Assembly: GCF_041624475.1 (NCBI RefSeq)
Contig: NZ_JBFJUX010000003.1
Span: 124,001 to 188,000 of the forward strand
Length of the DNA stretch: 64,000 bases
Direction: 5' to 3'
Source of the DNA: Litorivivens sp041624475
GTDB lineage: Bacteria > Pseudomonadota > Gammaproteobacteria > Pseudomonadales > Spongiibacteraceae
Shown here: positions 16,526 through 23,407 of the stretch, piece by piece
Layout of the letters: the number at the start of each line of letters is the position of its first letter
How positions within the stretch are numbered: the stretch's first letter is position 1
The notes under the pieces: generated by a model
What the model was told of the DNA's origin: nothing
Seen by the model: only the letters and a program-made list of their open reading frames with translations
The model's database searches: none
Translations under genes and position numbers: made by a program

Positions 16526-17242
16526 ATGACATCCAGTAGTACTCGGTTGGACCGTTACATCAGCAAGAACAGTCCATATTCAAAATCGGATGTTCGGCTG
16601 CTAATAGCTCAGCAGCGAATCCTGGTGGGGGGTAAGCCGGCAGAATCCATTCGACAGCTGATAGATAAGTTCAGTCGTGTTGAACTGGATGGCGTCTGCC
16701 TGCAACAGAAGCGACCGGTTTATATTATGCTCAATAAACCCAAGGGCGTTGTCAGCGCGACCAGAGACGGCACCCATACCACGGTGGTTGATCTTATCGA
16801 TCACCCGGAAAAGCATGATCTGCATATAGCGGGAAGACTGGATTTCAACACTACCGGGTTGATACTGCTTACCAACGACGGGTTGTGGTCGCGACGCCTG
16901 AGTCTGCCAGAGTCAAAACTGGCCAAGACCTATCAAGTCACGGTGGCGAAACCCTTGAATGCGGACTATGTCGCCGCCTTTTTCCGCGGTATTTATTTTG
17001 CCTACGAGGACATTACCACCCAGCCGGCGAAGCTGGAGATAGTGTCCCCGCACGAAGCCAGGCTGACTTTGGTTGAAGGAAAGTATCACCAGGTGAAGCG
17101 TATGTTTGGTCACTTTCAGAATGAGGTGCTGTCGCTGCACCGGGTATCTGTGGGTCCAATAGCGTTGCGCGAACTTGAACCCGGCCAGTGTCGGGAGTTG
17201 AGTGAGGCCGAGATACGCGAGACTGGCGGGCTTGTGGCCTGA
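16526..17242 (+). CDS. rsuA: 16S rRNA pseudouridine-516 synthase family protein (RsuA)
   Basis: A 238-residue protein of the RsuA/RluB family. Residues 1-55 are an S4-like RNA-binding domain (RLDRYISKN...LLIAQQRILVGG). The catalytic domain follows with MLNKPKGVVSATRD and AGRLDFNTTGLILLTNDG, whose Asp in GRLD is the catalytic residue, and ends with the VEGKYHQVKRMFG motif. Length matches RsuA (about 231). It should isomerise U516 of 16S rRNA. A GGAGAGG at 16503 is rather far from the ATG, so the start is not certain. It converges with the heme-protein gene. Confidence 0.9.
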   Translation: MTSSSTRLDRYISKNSPYSKSDVRLLIAQQRILVGGKPAESIRQLIDKFSRVELDGVCLQQKRPVYIMLNKPKGVVSATRDGTHTTVVDLIDHPEKHDLHIAGRLDFNTTGLILLTNDGLWSRRLSLPESKLAKTYQVTVAKPLNADYVAAFFRGIYFAYEDITTQPAKLEIVSPHEARLTLVEGKYHQVKRMFGHFQNEVLSLHRVSVGPIALRELEPGQCRELSEAEIRETGGLVA

Positions 17243-17271
17243 GACTGAGACACCACCGGTTTCTGTTCTTG

Positions 17272-17871
17272 CTAGCGAAGGAGTTGCTGGAGCTGCCCCA
17301 GTAATTGCTTTTCTTCCGCGCTCAGTGCCGGCATTGACTCGCACCTCGGATCGGTTTTCTGAATCACACGGACCATGGCCTTGGTGAGGGGGATCGGGTC
17401 GCAGCCATGACCGGTCTCGCAGATCATATCCCATTGAGGTTTTGCCTTGGCGTGGCAGCCCAGACAGTTGCCGCCAAAGCGGTTGTTGACGTCGACAAAG
17501 CCGCGTTTGGCAATTTTTGAGCCCTCGGGCGAGACCGTCAGCTCGAAGAACTCCCAGTCTTTGGTGGCGGGGCTGGTACCTTCCGGGTGTTTGACCATGA
17601 CTTCAGTAGGCACCAGTTGAACGACACTGCCCGGAGGGTAGGCTCCACCGTTGGGTGAATTGGCTACCGCAAGGGTGGCATCGAGATCACCTGTGAGGCT
17701 GTCCACAAAGAATCCGCGCACGGGTGTCATATCCCTGATACAGCTGAAATCGCGTTCGCTTATTTCCAATGCGGGCTTGCCCTCGGTCAGTGCCGGGCTG
17801 ACGGCACCAAGTGACAGCGCTATAGCAACAAGCAAGAGGCGGGCAGCGGCGTACAGGTGTCGTTTGATCAT
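17272..17871 (-). CDS. Secreted c-type heme protein with a single CXXCH
   Basis: A 199-residue protein with a Sec signal peptide (residues 1-29, ending SPALTE). One heme-attachment motif CLGCH lies at 136-140, followed by a Cys-containing segment (DMICETGHGCDP) that could carry a disulfide. The layout, a beta-rich region followed by a late CXXCH, resembles the cytochrome P460-type fold more than class I cytochrome c; this is a tentative comparison. It is divergent from an OhrR-like regulator and shares palindromic operator sites with it, so it is probably induced by the signal that regulator senses. Periplasmic location and covalent heme are inferred. Confidence 0.75.
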   Translation of the reverse strand: MIKRHLYAAARLLLVAIALSLGAVSPALTEGKPALEISERDFSCIRDMTPVRGFFVDSLTGDLDATLAVANSPNGGAYPPGSVVQLVPTEVMVKHPEGTSPATKDWEFFELTVSPEGSKIAKRGFVDVNNRFGGNCLGCHAKAKPQWDMICETGHGCDPIPLTKAMVRVIQKTDPRCESMPALSAEEKQLLGQLQQLLR

Positions 17872-17885
17872 GTGAACTCCAGTAA

Positions 17886-17903
17886 TAGTTTGTGCGCAAA
17901 GTA
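17886..17903. promoter_or_regulatory. Palindromic operator site 1
   Basis: An 18-bp near-palindrome with the form TA-N-TTTGTGCGCAAA-N-TA, 15 bases upstream of the heme-protein start and just downstream of its probable -10. The second copy at 17943-17960 is nearly identical, with centres 57 bp apart. The MarR family binds such inverted repeats as dimers. Confidence 0.75.
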
Positions 17904-17912
17904 ATATTTTAA

Positions 17913-17941
17913 ACTATAGGTGGCAGCGATGAGCTTGTCAA
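17913..17941 (-). promoter_or_regulatory. Promoter of the heme-protein gene
   Basis: On the minus strand, a perfect -35 TTGACA (17941-17936), a 17-base spacer and -10 TATAGT (17918-17913). The predicted transcription start falls next to operator site 1, so a bound regulator could block initiation or clearance. Confidence 0.65.
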
Positions 17942-17964
17942 ATAGTTTGCGCGCAAAATATAAT
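17935..17964 (+). promoter_or_regulatory. Promoter of the OhrR-like regulator
   Basis: On the plus strand, -35 TTGTCA (17935-17940), an 18-base spacer and a perfect -10 TATAAT (17959-17964). Its -35 overlaps the -35 of the divergent promoter, and operator site 2 covers its spacer and the start of its -10. This arrangement predicts autorepression. Confidence 0.7.
17943..17960. promoter_or_regulatory. Palindromic operator site 2
   Basis: An 18-bp palindrome with a perfect 12-bp core TTTGCGCGCAAA (17946-17957) flanked by TA at both ends. It overlaps the promoter of the marR-type gene, which begins at 17991. Confidence 0.78.
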
Positions 17965-17990
17965 GCTCCGAGTTTATCCCCGGAGTGCTC

Positions 17991-18437
17991 ATGTCCTACC
18001 TCAAGCTTGATCTGCAGATCTGTCATTCTTTGTATTCAGCCACTAATGCGCTGATTCGCGCCTATCGCCCTCTGCTGGAGCCTCTGGGTTTAACCTACCC
18101 ACAGTATCTGGTGATGCTCAGTTTGTGGGAGCGGGACGGTATCAGCGTTAAAGCGCTGAGCGAGCGCACCCGATTGGATGCCGGAACGCTGACGCCCATT
18201 CTGAAGCGTCTGGAAGACAAGGGCTGGCTCAGGCGCACGGTGTATCCGGGCGATGAGCGACAAAAGCGTCTCGAGTTGACGAAGTCCGGAAGGAAGTTGA
18301 AGTCTGAGGCGGAATCGGTGCCCGAAGCCATAGCCTGTCAGGCGATGCCCGACCTTGAAAGTGCCACCCAGCTCAAGAATTTGTGCGAAACTCTGTATCG
18401 CACCTTGAAAGGGCAAAATGACCCGGGCAATACCTGA
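17991..18437 (+). CDS. MarR-family regulator, OhrR-like
   Basis: A 148-residue winged-helix repressor. The segment LTYPQYLVMLSLWERDGISV, then LDAGTLTPILKRLEDKGWL and GDERQKRLELT, matches OhrR-type MarR proteins. Cys 11 in LDLQICHSLYSATNAL aligns with the peroxide-sensing Cys 22 of Xanthomonas OhrR. No ohr gene is adjacent; the divergent neighbour is a heme protein and the downstream one an SDR-like protein. The ATG at 17991 follows CGGAG by five bases; a GTG six bases earlier is less likely. It is expected to repress itself and the divergent gene and to release on oxidation by organic hydroperoxides; the signal is inferred from family. Confidence 0.85.
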   Translation: MSYLKLDLQICHSLYSATNALIRAYRPLLEPLGLTYPQYLVMLSLWERDGISVKALSERTRLDAGTLTPILKRLEDKGWLRRTVYPGDERQKRLELTKSGRKLKSEAESVPEAIACQAMPDLESATQLKNLCETLYRTLKGQNDPGNT

Positions 18438-18459
18438 GCCTAATAGAGGAATAAAAATA

Positions 18460-19101
18460 ATGAATGTGACGATCTTTGGTGCAACCGGCGGTGTGGGCTC
18501 CGAGTGTCTTCGTCAATGTATTGACAGGGGCTTCACCGTAACAGTGCTGGCGCGTACGCCTGACAAGCTACCTCAGGGTATGCATAACAAGGCTACGATT
18601 ATCAAAGGCGATGGTCTGGCCTACGAGGACGTTGCCAGTGCCCTGAATGAAAACACCGATGCGGTTTTGTTCGCCGTTGGTGTCGACGAGAAGACCTCAC
18701 CGGAAAACCTCTGCACCAATGTAACGCGCAATATACTCGCGGCCATGCGTGAGAAGGGGGTGAAGCGTCTGGTCTGGTGTGGTGGTGGCAGTAATCTTCT
18801 TCCCGAGGACACCGTTGGATTCGGTGCAAGGTTTGTCCGCTGGTACGCGGAGCATTTTCTGCGTCTTCGTCATTTTGATAAGGAAAACCAGCTGGCGCTA
18901 TTAAATAAGAATACCGATATCGACTGGGTTGGCGTGCGGCCGTTGCAAATGAAAGCGGGGCCCCAGACCGGCGTTTACCGGGTGGGCTTCGATAAATTTA
19001 GTGGGCTCTCCAGTATCAGTTTCGCCGATTGCGCGCATTGCATGATCGAACAGTTAGCCGATGATACCTGGCTGCACAAGGCGCCGATTATTCAGTACTG
19101 A
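18460..19101 (+). CDS. NAD(P)-binding SDR/NmrA-like protein
   Basis: A 213-residue atypical short-chain dehydrogenase-like protein. The Rossmann motif GATGGVG is at residues 7-13, then VTVLARTPDKL (NADP-type basic residue after the second strand), DAVLFAVGV and the VKRLVWCGGGSN strand. It resembles flavin-reductase-like NmrA proteins. The ATG at 18460 follows AGAGGA by nine bases. It starts 22 bases after the OhrR-like gene and is probably in the same operon, which would put it under the same oxidant control. The substrate is unknown. Confidence 0.8.
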   Translation: MNVTIFGATGGVGSECLRQCIDRGFTVTVLARTPDKLPQGMHNKATIIKGDGLAYEDVASALNENTDAVLFAVGVDEKTSPENLCTNVTRNILAAMREKGVKRLVWCGGGSNLLPEDTVGFGARFVRWYAEHFLRLRHFDKENQLALLNKNTDIDWVGVRPLQMKAGPQTGVYRVGFDKFSGLSSISFADCAHCMIEQLADDTWLHKAPIIQY

Positions 19102-19152
19102 ATCGCATGGCAGTATCCGCTTTGCAATAAATGGAATGTCACATATCTCAAG

Positions 19153-19176
19153 GCGCGGGTCGTAGCCGACCCGCGC
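19153..19176. terminator. GC-rich hairpin after the SDR gene
   Basis: GCGCGGGTCG (19153-19162) and CGACCCGCGC (19167-19176) form a perfect 10-bp stem with loop TAGC, 51 bases after the SDR stop. No T-run follows, so it may be a terminator that needs help or a transcript-stabilising hairpin. Confidence 0.45.
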
Positions 19177-19249
19177 ATAATTCGAGACCGACCCCTAGAC
19201 TTTTTTGCTCCAAGGCAGGTTAATCTTAGTGTCTTTCGACCTATGAAGA

Positions 19250-19269
19250 GCAGCACTCCTGAGTGCTGC
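19250..19269. repeat. Perfect 9-bp inverted repeat
   Basis: GCAGCACTC (19250-19258) and GAGTGCTGC (19261-19269) are separated by two bases. The loop is too small for a stable RNA hairpin unless the inner pair opens, so a DNA-binding site or repeat remnant is as likely as a terminator. Confidence 0.4.
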
Positions 19270-19517
19270 GTTCTTGGTATTGCGGTGTAAAATCAGCTAC
19301 CTGAATTACTACCTCACAAAACTGCCAGATTGCCACTACGCTGATTTGAATTCGTTGAGGGGAGATGGGCTTTGGTTCCGGCATTTCGCCAATTGCGAGT
19401 GAGGACGATCACTACTATTTTCATCTAACGGGTGCGCTCAGCCATAATCTCTCATTGTGCTGAGCAAACCGGGAAACGAGTATTTTTAGTCTATTTTCTT
19501 AATCAGTCGGGTGGGTT

Positions 19518-19922
19518 ATGACCAAACTCTCAAAAATTGAAGGCATCGGCGATGTCTATTCGAACAAACTGTCAAGTGCAGGGGTTGCATCCATTGAAGG
19601 TTTGTTGGATCAGTGTTGTGCCAAAAATGCGCGTAAAGATCTGTCGGATAGATCGGGGATCAGTGAAAAGCTCATTCTTGAGTGGGTTAATCGTGCCGAT
19701 CTAGCGCGTATCAAAGGCGTGAGTACTCAATATGCAGATTTGCTAGAGGCGGCTGGTGTCGATAGCGTTCCGGAATTGGCGCACCGAAATGCAGAAAATC
19801 TGCAGCACAAAATGGCTGAATGTAATGAGGCAAAGCATCTGGTGCGCAAAGTGCCGGCAGTCTCTCAGGTTCAGGATTGGGTGAATCAGGCCAAGGCACT
19901 GCCGAAGAAGGTTACTCATTGA
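19518..19922 (+). CDS. DUF4332 protein with helix-hairpin-helix-like repeats
   Basis: A 134-residue protein built of two related helical halves: KIEGIGDVYSNKLSSAGVASIEGLL and then RIKGVSTQYADLLEAAGVDSVPELA. This is the DUF4332 pattern, related to helix-hairpin-helix motifs that bind DNA non-specifically. No enzyme domain is fused. The ATG is preceded by a GGGTGGG stretch. It stands alone between two non-coding stretches and its sequence is A+T-richer than its neighbours. Function unknown. Confidence 0.8.
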   Translation: MTKLSKIEGIGDVYSNKLSSAGVASIEGLLDQCCAKNARKDLSDRSGISEKLILEWVNRADLARIKGVSTQYADLLEAAGVDSVPELAHRNAENLQHKMAECNEAKHLVRKVPAVSQVQDWVNQAKALPKKVTH

Positions 19923-20102
19923 TGAGCTGATCGCGGAGCAAGCGACTACGACTGTATTGGGAACATTATAGGTGCTGTTCGATAAGCTAAGCTCCTTATT
20001 CTGGCGCCTCCAAGTGTAAGCTCCGCACCTGCCGTGACGTAGAATCGTCGCGGCTCACTCCTTTATCCTTTCTATCGTGGTGAGCGTAAATGAGCCACGG
20101 AT

Positions 20103-20996
20103 TCAGGTGTTCGCCTTGTTAGGTGCGCGACAGACTTGCAGCCAGTAATCCAGCGCTGCTTTGTTGTGGCGTTTGCGGGGCAGGGCAAAGTAGAAACGTC
20201 GCGTCATATCCCGGCGGCTGAGTTTCAGCGGTACCAGATTGCCGCTGCGAAAGTCGCTTTGCAGCACCAGCCGTGACAGGCAGCCGATGCCGAGTCCGGT
20301 TTCCACCGCGCTTTTTATAGCCTCGTTGTGTTGAAATTCCCGGTAGATATCGATTTCCGGCAGCAGGTCGGCCATGGCGTGGTCAAAGGTGTGGCGCGCG
20401 CCGGAATTGGCTTCGCGTAGTATCCAGCGTGCGGAGCGGATATCCCGATTACCCAGTGTGCCCTTGCTGGCAAAGGGGTGTTCAGGAGAGCAGAACACGA
20501 TCAGTTCGTCTTCCATCCACGGGATCAATTCCAGATCCCGGTGATGTACCTCCCGTTCGATCATGCCGATATCCACTTCATAGTTCAGCACTTTGTTGAC
20601 GATTTCGGGTGTGTTGGCGGTAGTGAGGTCGACGTCGGCCTTGGGGTAGTGGGCCAGATACTCAGCCAGATAGCGCACCACCAGATAGTTGCCGATGGTA
20701 AAACTGGCGCCCACTTTCAGGTGGCCCAGGTCGCCGTGCTGTTTCAGTATCTGGTCAAACTGCTGGCAGTGAGCGTAGAGCGTTTCCGCTTCCTTGCGCA
20801 GACTGCGGCCTACCGCATTGAGACTCAGTTTGTTGCCGTGGCGCTCAAACAGGCTCATGCCGTAGTTTTGCTCAAGGGTTTGCAGGGCGGCGCTGGCGGC
20901 GGACTGGGACAGATTCAGATCCTGGGCGGCGCGGGAGACGTTTTCGTGGCGGGCGACGGCCAGGAAGATGCCAAGTTGGCGGAGAGTGAAGTTCAT
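20103..20996 (-). CDS. LysR-family transcriptional regulator
   Basis: A 297-residue LysR regulator: N-terminal winged helix-turn-helix (LRQLGIFLAVARHENVSRAA, QDLNLSQSAASAALQTLE) and a periplasmic-binding-like effector domain from about residue 90 (LKVGASFTIGNYLVVRYL). The opening FTIGNYLVVRYLAEYL resembles the YeiE/CysB-like subgroup. It diverges from cysC-sat across a gap that contains an inverted repeat, which suggests control of sulfate activation; YeiE-type proteins have been linked to sulfite, but that link is only an inference here. Confidence 0.88.
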   Translation of the reverse strand: MNFTLRQLGIFLAVARHENVSRAAQDLNLSQSAASAALQTLEQNYGMSLFERHGNKLSLNAVGRSLRKEAETLYAHCQQFDQILKQHGDLGHLKVGASFTIGNYLVVRYLAEYLAHYPKADVDLTTANTPEIVNKVLNYEVDIGMIEREVHHRDLELIPWMEDELIVFCSPEHPFASKGTLGNRDIRSARWILREANSGARHTFDHAMADLLPEIDIYREFQHNEAIKSAVETGLGIGCLSRLVLQSDFRSGNLVPLKLSRRDMTRRFYFALPRKRHNKAALDYWLQVCRAPNKANT

Positions 20997-21043
20997 GGTC
21001 CGGGCCTCAGAAATTAAACTGTTTTTGCGAGCGGGTGTCTCCG

Positions 21044-21122
21044 GTCATGGCGAGCGCAGCGAAGCAATCTACATACACTGGTGCTATATCCGGAAAGATT
21101 GCTTCGCTGCGCTCGCAATGAC
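21044..21122. repeat. Palindromic dispersed-type repeat
   Basis: Two 27-base arms (21044-21070 and 21096-21122), complementary apart from one position, around a 25-base spacer. The arms contain GCGAGCGCAGCGAAGCAATC, a motif seen in interspersed repeats of many bacterial genomes and responsible for spurious CERSEAI / DCFAALAMT peptides in annotation. It lies between the LysR gene and cysC. The transcript would fold into a long hairpin. Confidence 0.8.
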
Positions 21123-21272
21123 AAGGCCTGCTATCTAAAAAATCGATACTGACTATTATAATAACCCGTTTTACTAATGGCGAGTAGCTCCGTATGATGG
21201 CGCCTTTCCCTAAGCTGGCCACCACCGGCTGATATACTCCGAAACCTTTGATTTCCTCTAGTGGAGAACACC

Positions 21273-21884
21273 ATGGCAGAGCAAAAAGCGACGAACGTGC
21301 ATTGGCACGACGGTGAAGTGACCCGTGAAGATCGTCAGAAAATGCTGAAGCAGAAGGGCGCTACCCTGTGGTTTACCGGCCTGTCGGGCTCAGGCAAGAG
21401 CACCGTTGCCGTTGCACTGGAAAAGGCCCTGATCGAGAAGGGCCACCTTTGCTACCGGCTGGACGGTGACAATGTGCGTCTGGGTATCAACAAGAATCTT
21501 GGCTTTTCTGCCGAAGACCGGGCTGAGAACATTCGCCGAATCGGTGAGATCGCCAAGCTGTTCGTGGATACCGGTGTGATTGTGCTGTCGAGCTTTGTCA
21601 GCCCCTACCGCGCTGACCGCGATCAGGTACGTGAACTGCACGCGCAGAGCGATATGGACTTTCTGGAAATCTTTGTAGATGTGCCCTTGTCTGTCGCTGA
21701 AGAGCGCGACCCCAAAGGTCTGTACAAAAAGGCGCGTGCCGGCGAGATCAAGAACTTTACCGGTATCGATGATCCCTATGAGGCGCCGCAGCAGGCCGAA
21801 GTGGTATTGAACAGCCACGAGATGAGCCTGGAAAAAGAAGTGGAAGTGCTGCTGGAAGAAATGAGCAAGCGCGGAATTATTTAA
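21273..21884 (+). CDS. cysC: Adenylylsulfate kinase
   Basis: A 203-residue APS kinase that phosphorylates APS to PAPS with ATP. The P-loop GLSGSGKST is at 36-44; DGDNVRLGINKNLGFS, the GEIAKLFVDTGVIVLSSFVSPY strand and FVDVPLSVAEERDPKGLYKKAR are family hallmarks. The ATG at 21273 follows GGAG by six bases; the GTG twelve bases upstream overlaps that site. A TATAAT at 21157-21162 is a possible -10, though without a good -35. Sat follows 88 bases later. Confidence 0.95.
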   Translation: MAEQKATNVHWHDGEVTREDRQKMLKQKGATLWFTGLSGSGKSTVAVALEKALIEKGHLCYRLDGDNVRLGINKNLGFSAEDRAENIRRIGEIAKLFVDTGVIVLSSFVSPYRADRDQVRELHAQSDMDFLEIFVDVPLSVAEERDPKGLYKKARAGEIKNFTGIDDPYEAPQQAEVVLNSHEMSLEKEVEVLLEEMSKRGII

Positions 21885-21972
21885 CGTCGGACGTCTGACG
21901 ACGGAACACGCAGGGGTGCCAGGGTAGATCACGGCACCTCATGTACTGCGAGACAACTTACGGAGCAACAAC
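21885..21972 (+). other. cysC-sat intercistronic stem-loops
   Basis: CGTCG/CGACG pair around a nine-base loop directly after the cysC stop, and GGTGCC/GGCACC pair around a twelve-base loop further on. Neither is followed by a T-run. They may affect relative expression or transcript stability of cysC and sat. Confidence 0.3.
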
Positions 21973-23166
21973 ATGATCAAACCCCATGGCGCTGATGAAC
22001 TGAAGCCCTTGTTTGTTTACGACACCGAGAAGCACCACGCCTTGCAGAAAGAGGCAGAAACGCTGCCTTCGCTGCTGCTCAACTCTGCAGCCGCTGCCAA
22101 CGCTGTGATGATGGGGGCGGGCTACTTTACCCCACTGTCGGGTTACATGAATCTGGCCGACGCCTTGAGCGTGGCGGAAAACATGCAGACGACGGATGGC
22201 CTGTTCTGGCCGGTACCGGTCGTTAACCTGACTGAAGCTGCTGAAGGTATTCAGGCGGGCAGCCGCATAGCCCTGCGTGACCCCAATGTTGAGGGCCACC
22301 CGATTCTGGCGGTGATGACTGTCGATGGGGTTGAGACCGTTGCCGGCGAGCAAATCGACACGATGGCCGAACAGATTTTCGGTACGCTGGACCCTGAGCA
22401 TCCCGGCGTAAAAACCTTCAAGAGCCTGGGCAATACCCTGCTGTCCGGACCGATTGAGGTGCTGAACTTTTCGTACTTCCAGACGGACTTCCCGGATACC
22501 TTCCGCACCGCAGTAGAGATTCGCAACGAAATTTCCGAGCGCGGCTGGGAAAAGGTTGTCGCTTTCCAGACCCGTAACCCCATGCACCGCGCGCATGAAG
22601 AGCTGTGCCACATGGCTCGCGAGCAACTGAACGCCGATGGCGTGCTGATTCACATGCTGCTGGGCAAACTGAAAAAAGGTGATATTCCCGCCGACGTTCG
22701 CGATGCGGCTATTCGCAAGATGGTTGAAGTTTACTTCCCACCGAACAGCGCGATGGTCACCGGTTACGGCTTTGACATGTTGTACGCCGGCCCCCGTGAG
22801 GCGGTATTGCACGCAGTATTCCGCCAGAACTGCGGTTGCACCCACCTGATCGTTGGCCGAGACCACGCCGGTGTCGGTGATTACTACGGCGCCTTTGACG
22901 CGCAGACCATTTTCGACGAGAAGGTGCCGGCCGATGCGCTGGGTATTGAAATCTTCAAGGCGGATCACACTGCCTACTCGAAGAAACTCAATAAAGTCGT
23001 CATGATGCGGGACGCGCCGGATCACGACAAAGAGGACTTCGTGCTGCTGTCGGGTACCAAGGTTCGCGAAATGCTGGGGCAGGGAATTGCACCGCCGCCC
23101 GAATTTTCGCGCCCTGAAGTGGCCAAGATTCTGATGGATTACTATCAGGCTCTCGACGCTAAGTAG
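21973..23166 (+). CDS. sat: Sulfate adenylyltransferase (ATP sulfurylase, Sat type)
   Basis: A 397-residue single-chain ATP sulfurylase that makes APS from sulfate and ATP. The PUA-like N-domain is followed by the catalytic domain with FQTRNPMHRAHE (the QxRNPxHxxHE nucleotide-binding motif) and VGRDHAGVGDYYGAFDAQ. This is the homomeric Sat, not the CysD-CysN heterodimer common in Gammaproteobacteria. Together with CysC it supplies PAPS; the reductases are not in the window. No CXXCXXC zinc-type cluster was seen in the C-terminal part. Confidence 0.95.
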   Translation: MIKPHGADELKPLFVYDTEKHHALQKEAETLPSLLLNSAAAANAVMMGAGYFTPLSGYMNLADALSVAENMQTTDGLFWPVPVVNLTEAAEGIQAGSRIALRDPNVEGHPILAVMTVDGVETVAGEQIDTMAEQIFGTLDPEHPGVKTFKSLGNTLLSGPIEVLNFSYFQTDFPDTFRTAVEIRNEISERGWEKVVAFQTRNPMHRAHEELCHMAREQLNADGVLIHMLLGKLKKGDIPADVRDAAIRKMVEVYFPPNSAMVTGYGFDMLYAGPREAVLHAVFRQNCGCTHLIVGRDHAGVGDYYGAFDAQTIFDEKVPADALGIEIFKADHTAYSKKLNKVVMMRDAPDHDKEDFVLLSGTKVREMLGQGIAPPPEFSRPEVAKILMDYYQALDAK

Positions 23167-23174
23167 AAAAACTG

Positions 23175-23334
23175 CCCTCACCCTGTCCCTCTCCCGGAGG
23201 GAGAGGGTACCCTCCAGATTGCTCCTGCGGGGATCCCCTCTCCCTTTGGGACAAATCTAAAAGATTTGGGCACCGGAGCCAGCGACGGTGGGGCGTAGCC
23301 CCGAGCAAAGCGAGTCAATGGGTTAGGGTGAGGG
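23175..23334. repeat. 160-bp intergenic repeat element with inverted ends
   Basis: Bounded by a perfect 10-bp inverted repeat, CCCTCACCCT (23175-23184) and AGGGTGAGGG (23325-23334). Internal hairpins are CCCTCTCCC/GGGAGAGGG (23187-23207), CAAATCT/AGATTTG (23252-23268) and GGGGC/GCCCC near 23290-23303. It encodes nothing. The structure is that of dispersed palindromic intergenic repeats known from many Proteobacteria; a second full copy was not seen in this window. Confidence 0.7.
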
Positions 23335-23343
23335 AAGGTGTAT

Positions 23344-23384
23344 AAAAAAAGCCCCGCCTTTTTAGGTCGGGGCTTTCTTTTTTT
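23344..23384. terminator. Bidirectional intrinsic terminator between sat and dapD
   Basis: An A-run, AAAGCCCCG (23348-23356), a loop, CGGGGCTTT (23368-23376) and a T-run to 23384. The A/T runs on both sides allow termination of sat (plus) and of the dapD operon (minus). Confidence 0.9.
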
Positions 23385-23407
23385 ATGGGCGAGCTATATC
23401 GAACGCA

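Larger units (their letters stand above)
19102..19517. other. Intergenic region with two perfect hairpins
   Basis: About 416 bases without a gene. Two perfect inverted repeats are listed separately; the rest is A+T-richer than neighbouring genes. A promoter for the downstream DUF4332 gene should lie near its end, but none was clear. Confidence 0.5.

Noticed and set aside
19250..19269. Considered as an intrinsic terminator of the SDR gene
   Set aside because: Loop of two bases and no T-run; listed only as an inverted repeat.
20478..21017. Open frame antisense to the LysR gene
   Set aside because: The LysR protein is intact with both domains; the opposite frame is a composition shadow.
21007..21225. 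72-codon minus-strand frame with CHCERSEAI and DCFAALAMT segments
   Set aside because: These peptides are the known translation of a dispersed palindromic repeat, not a protein.
21958..23181. A 407-codon open frame antisense to sat
   Set aside because: Mirror of a highly conserved enzyme gene with strong codon bias; its translation shows no recognisable family pattern.
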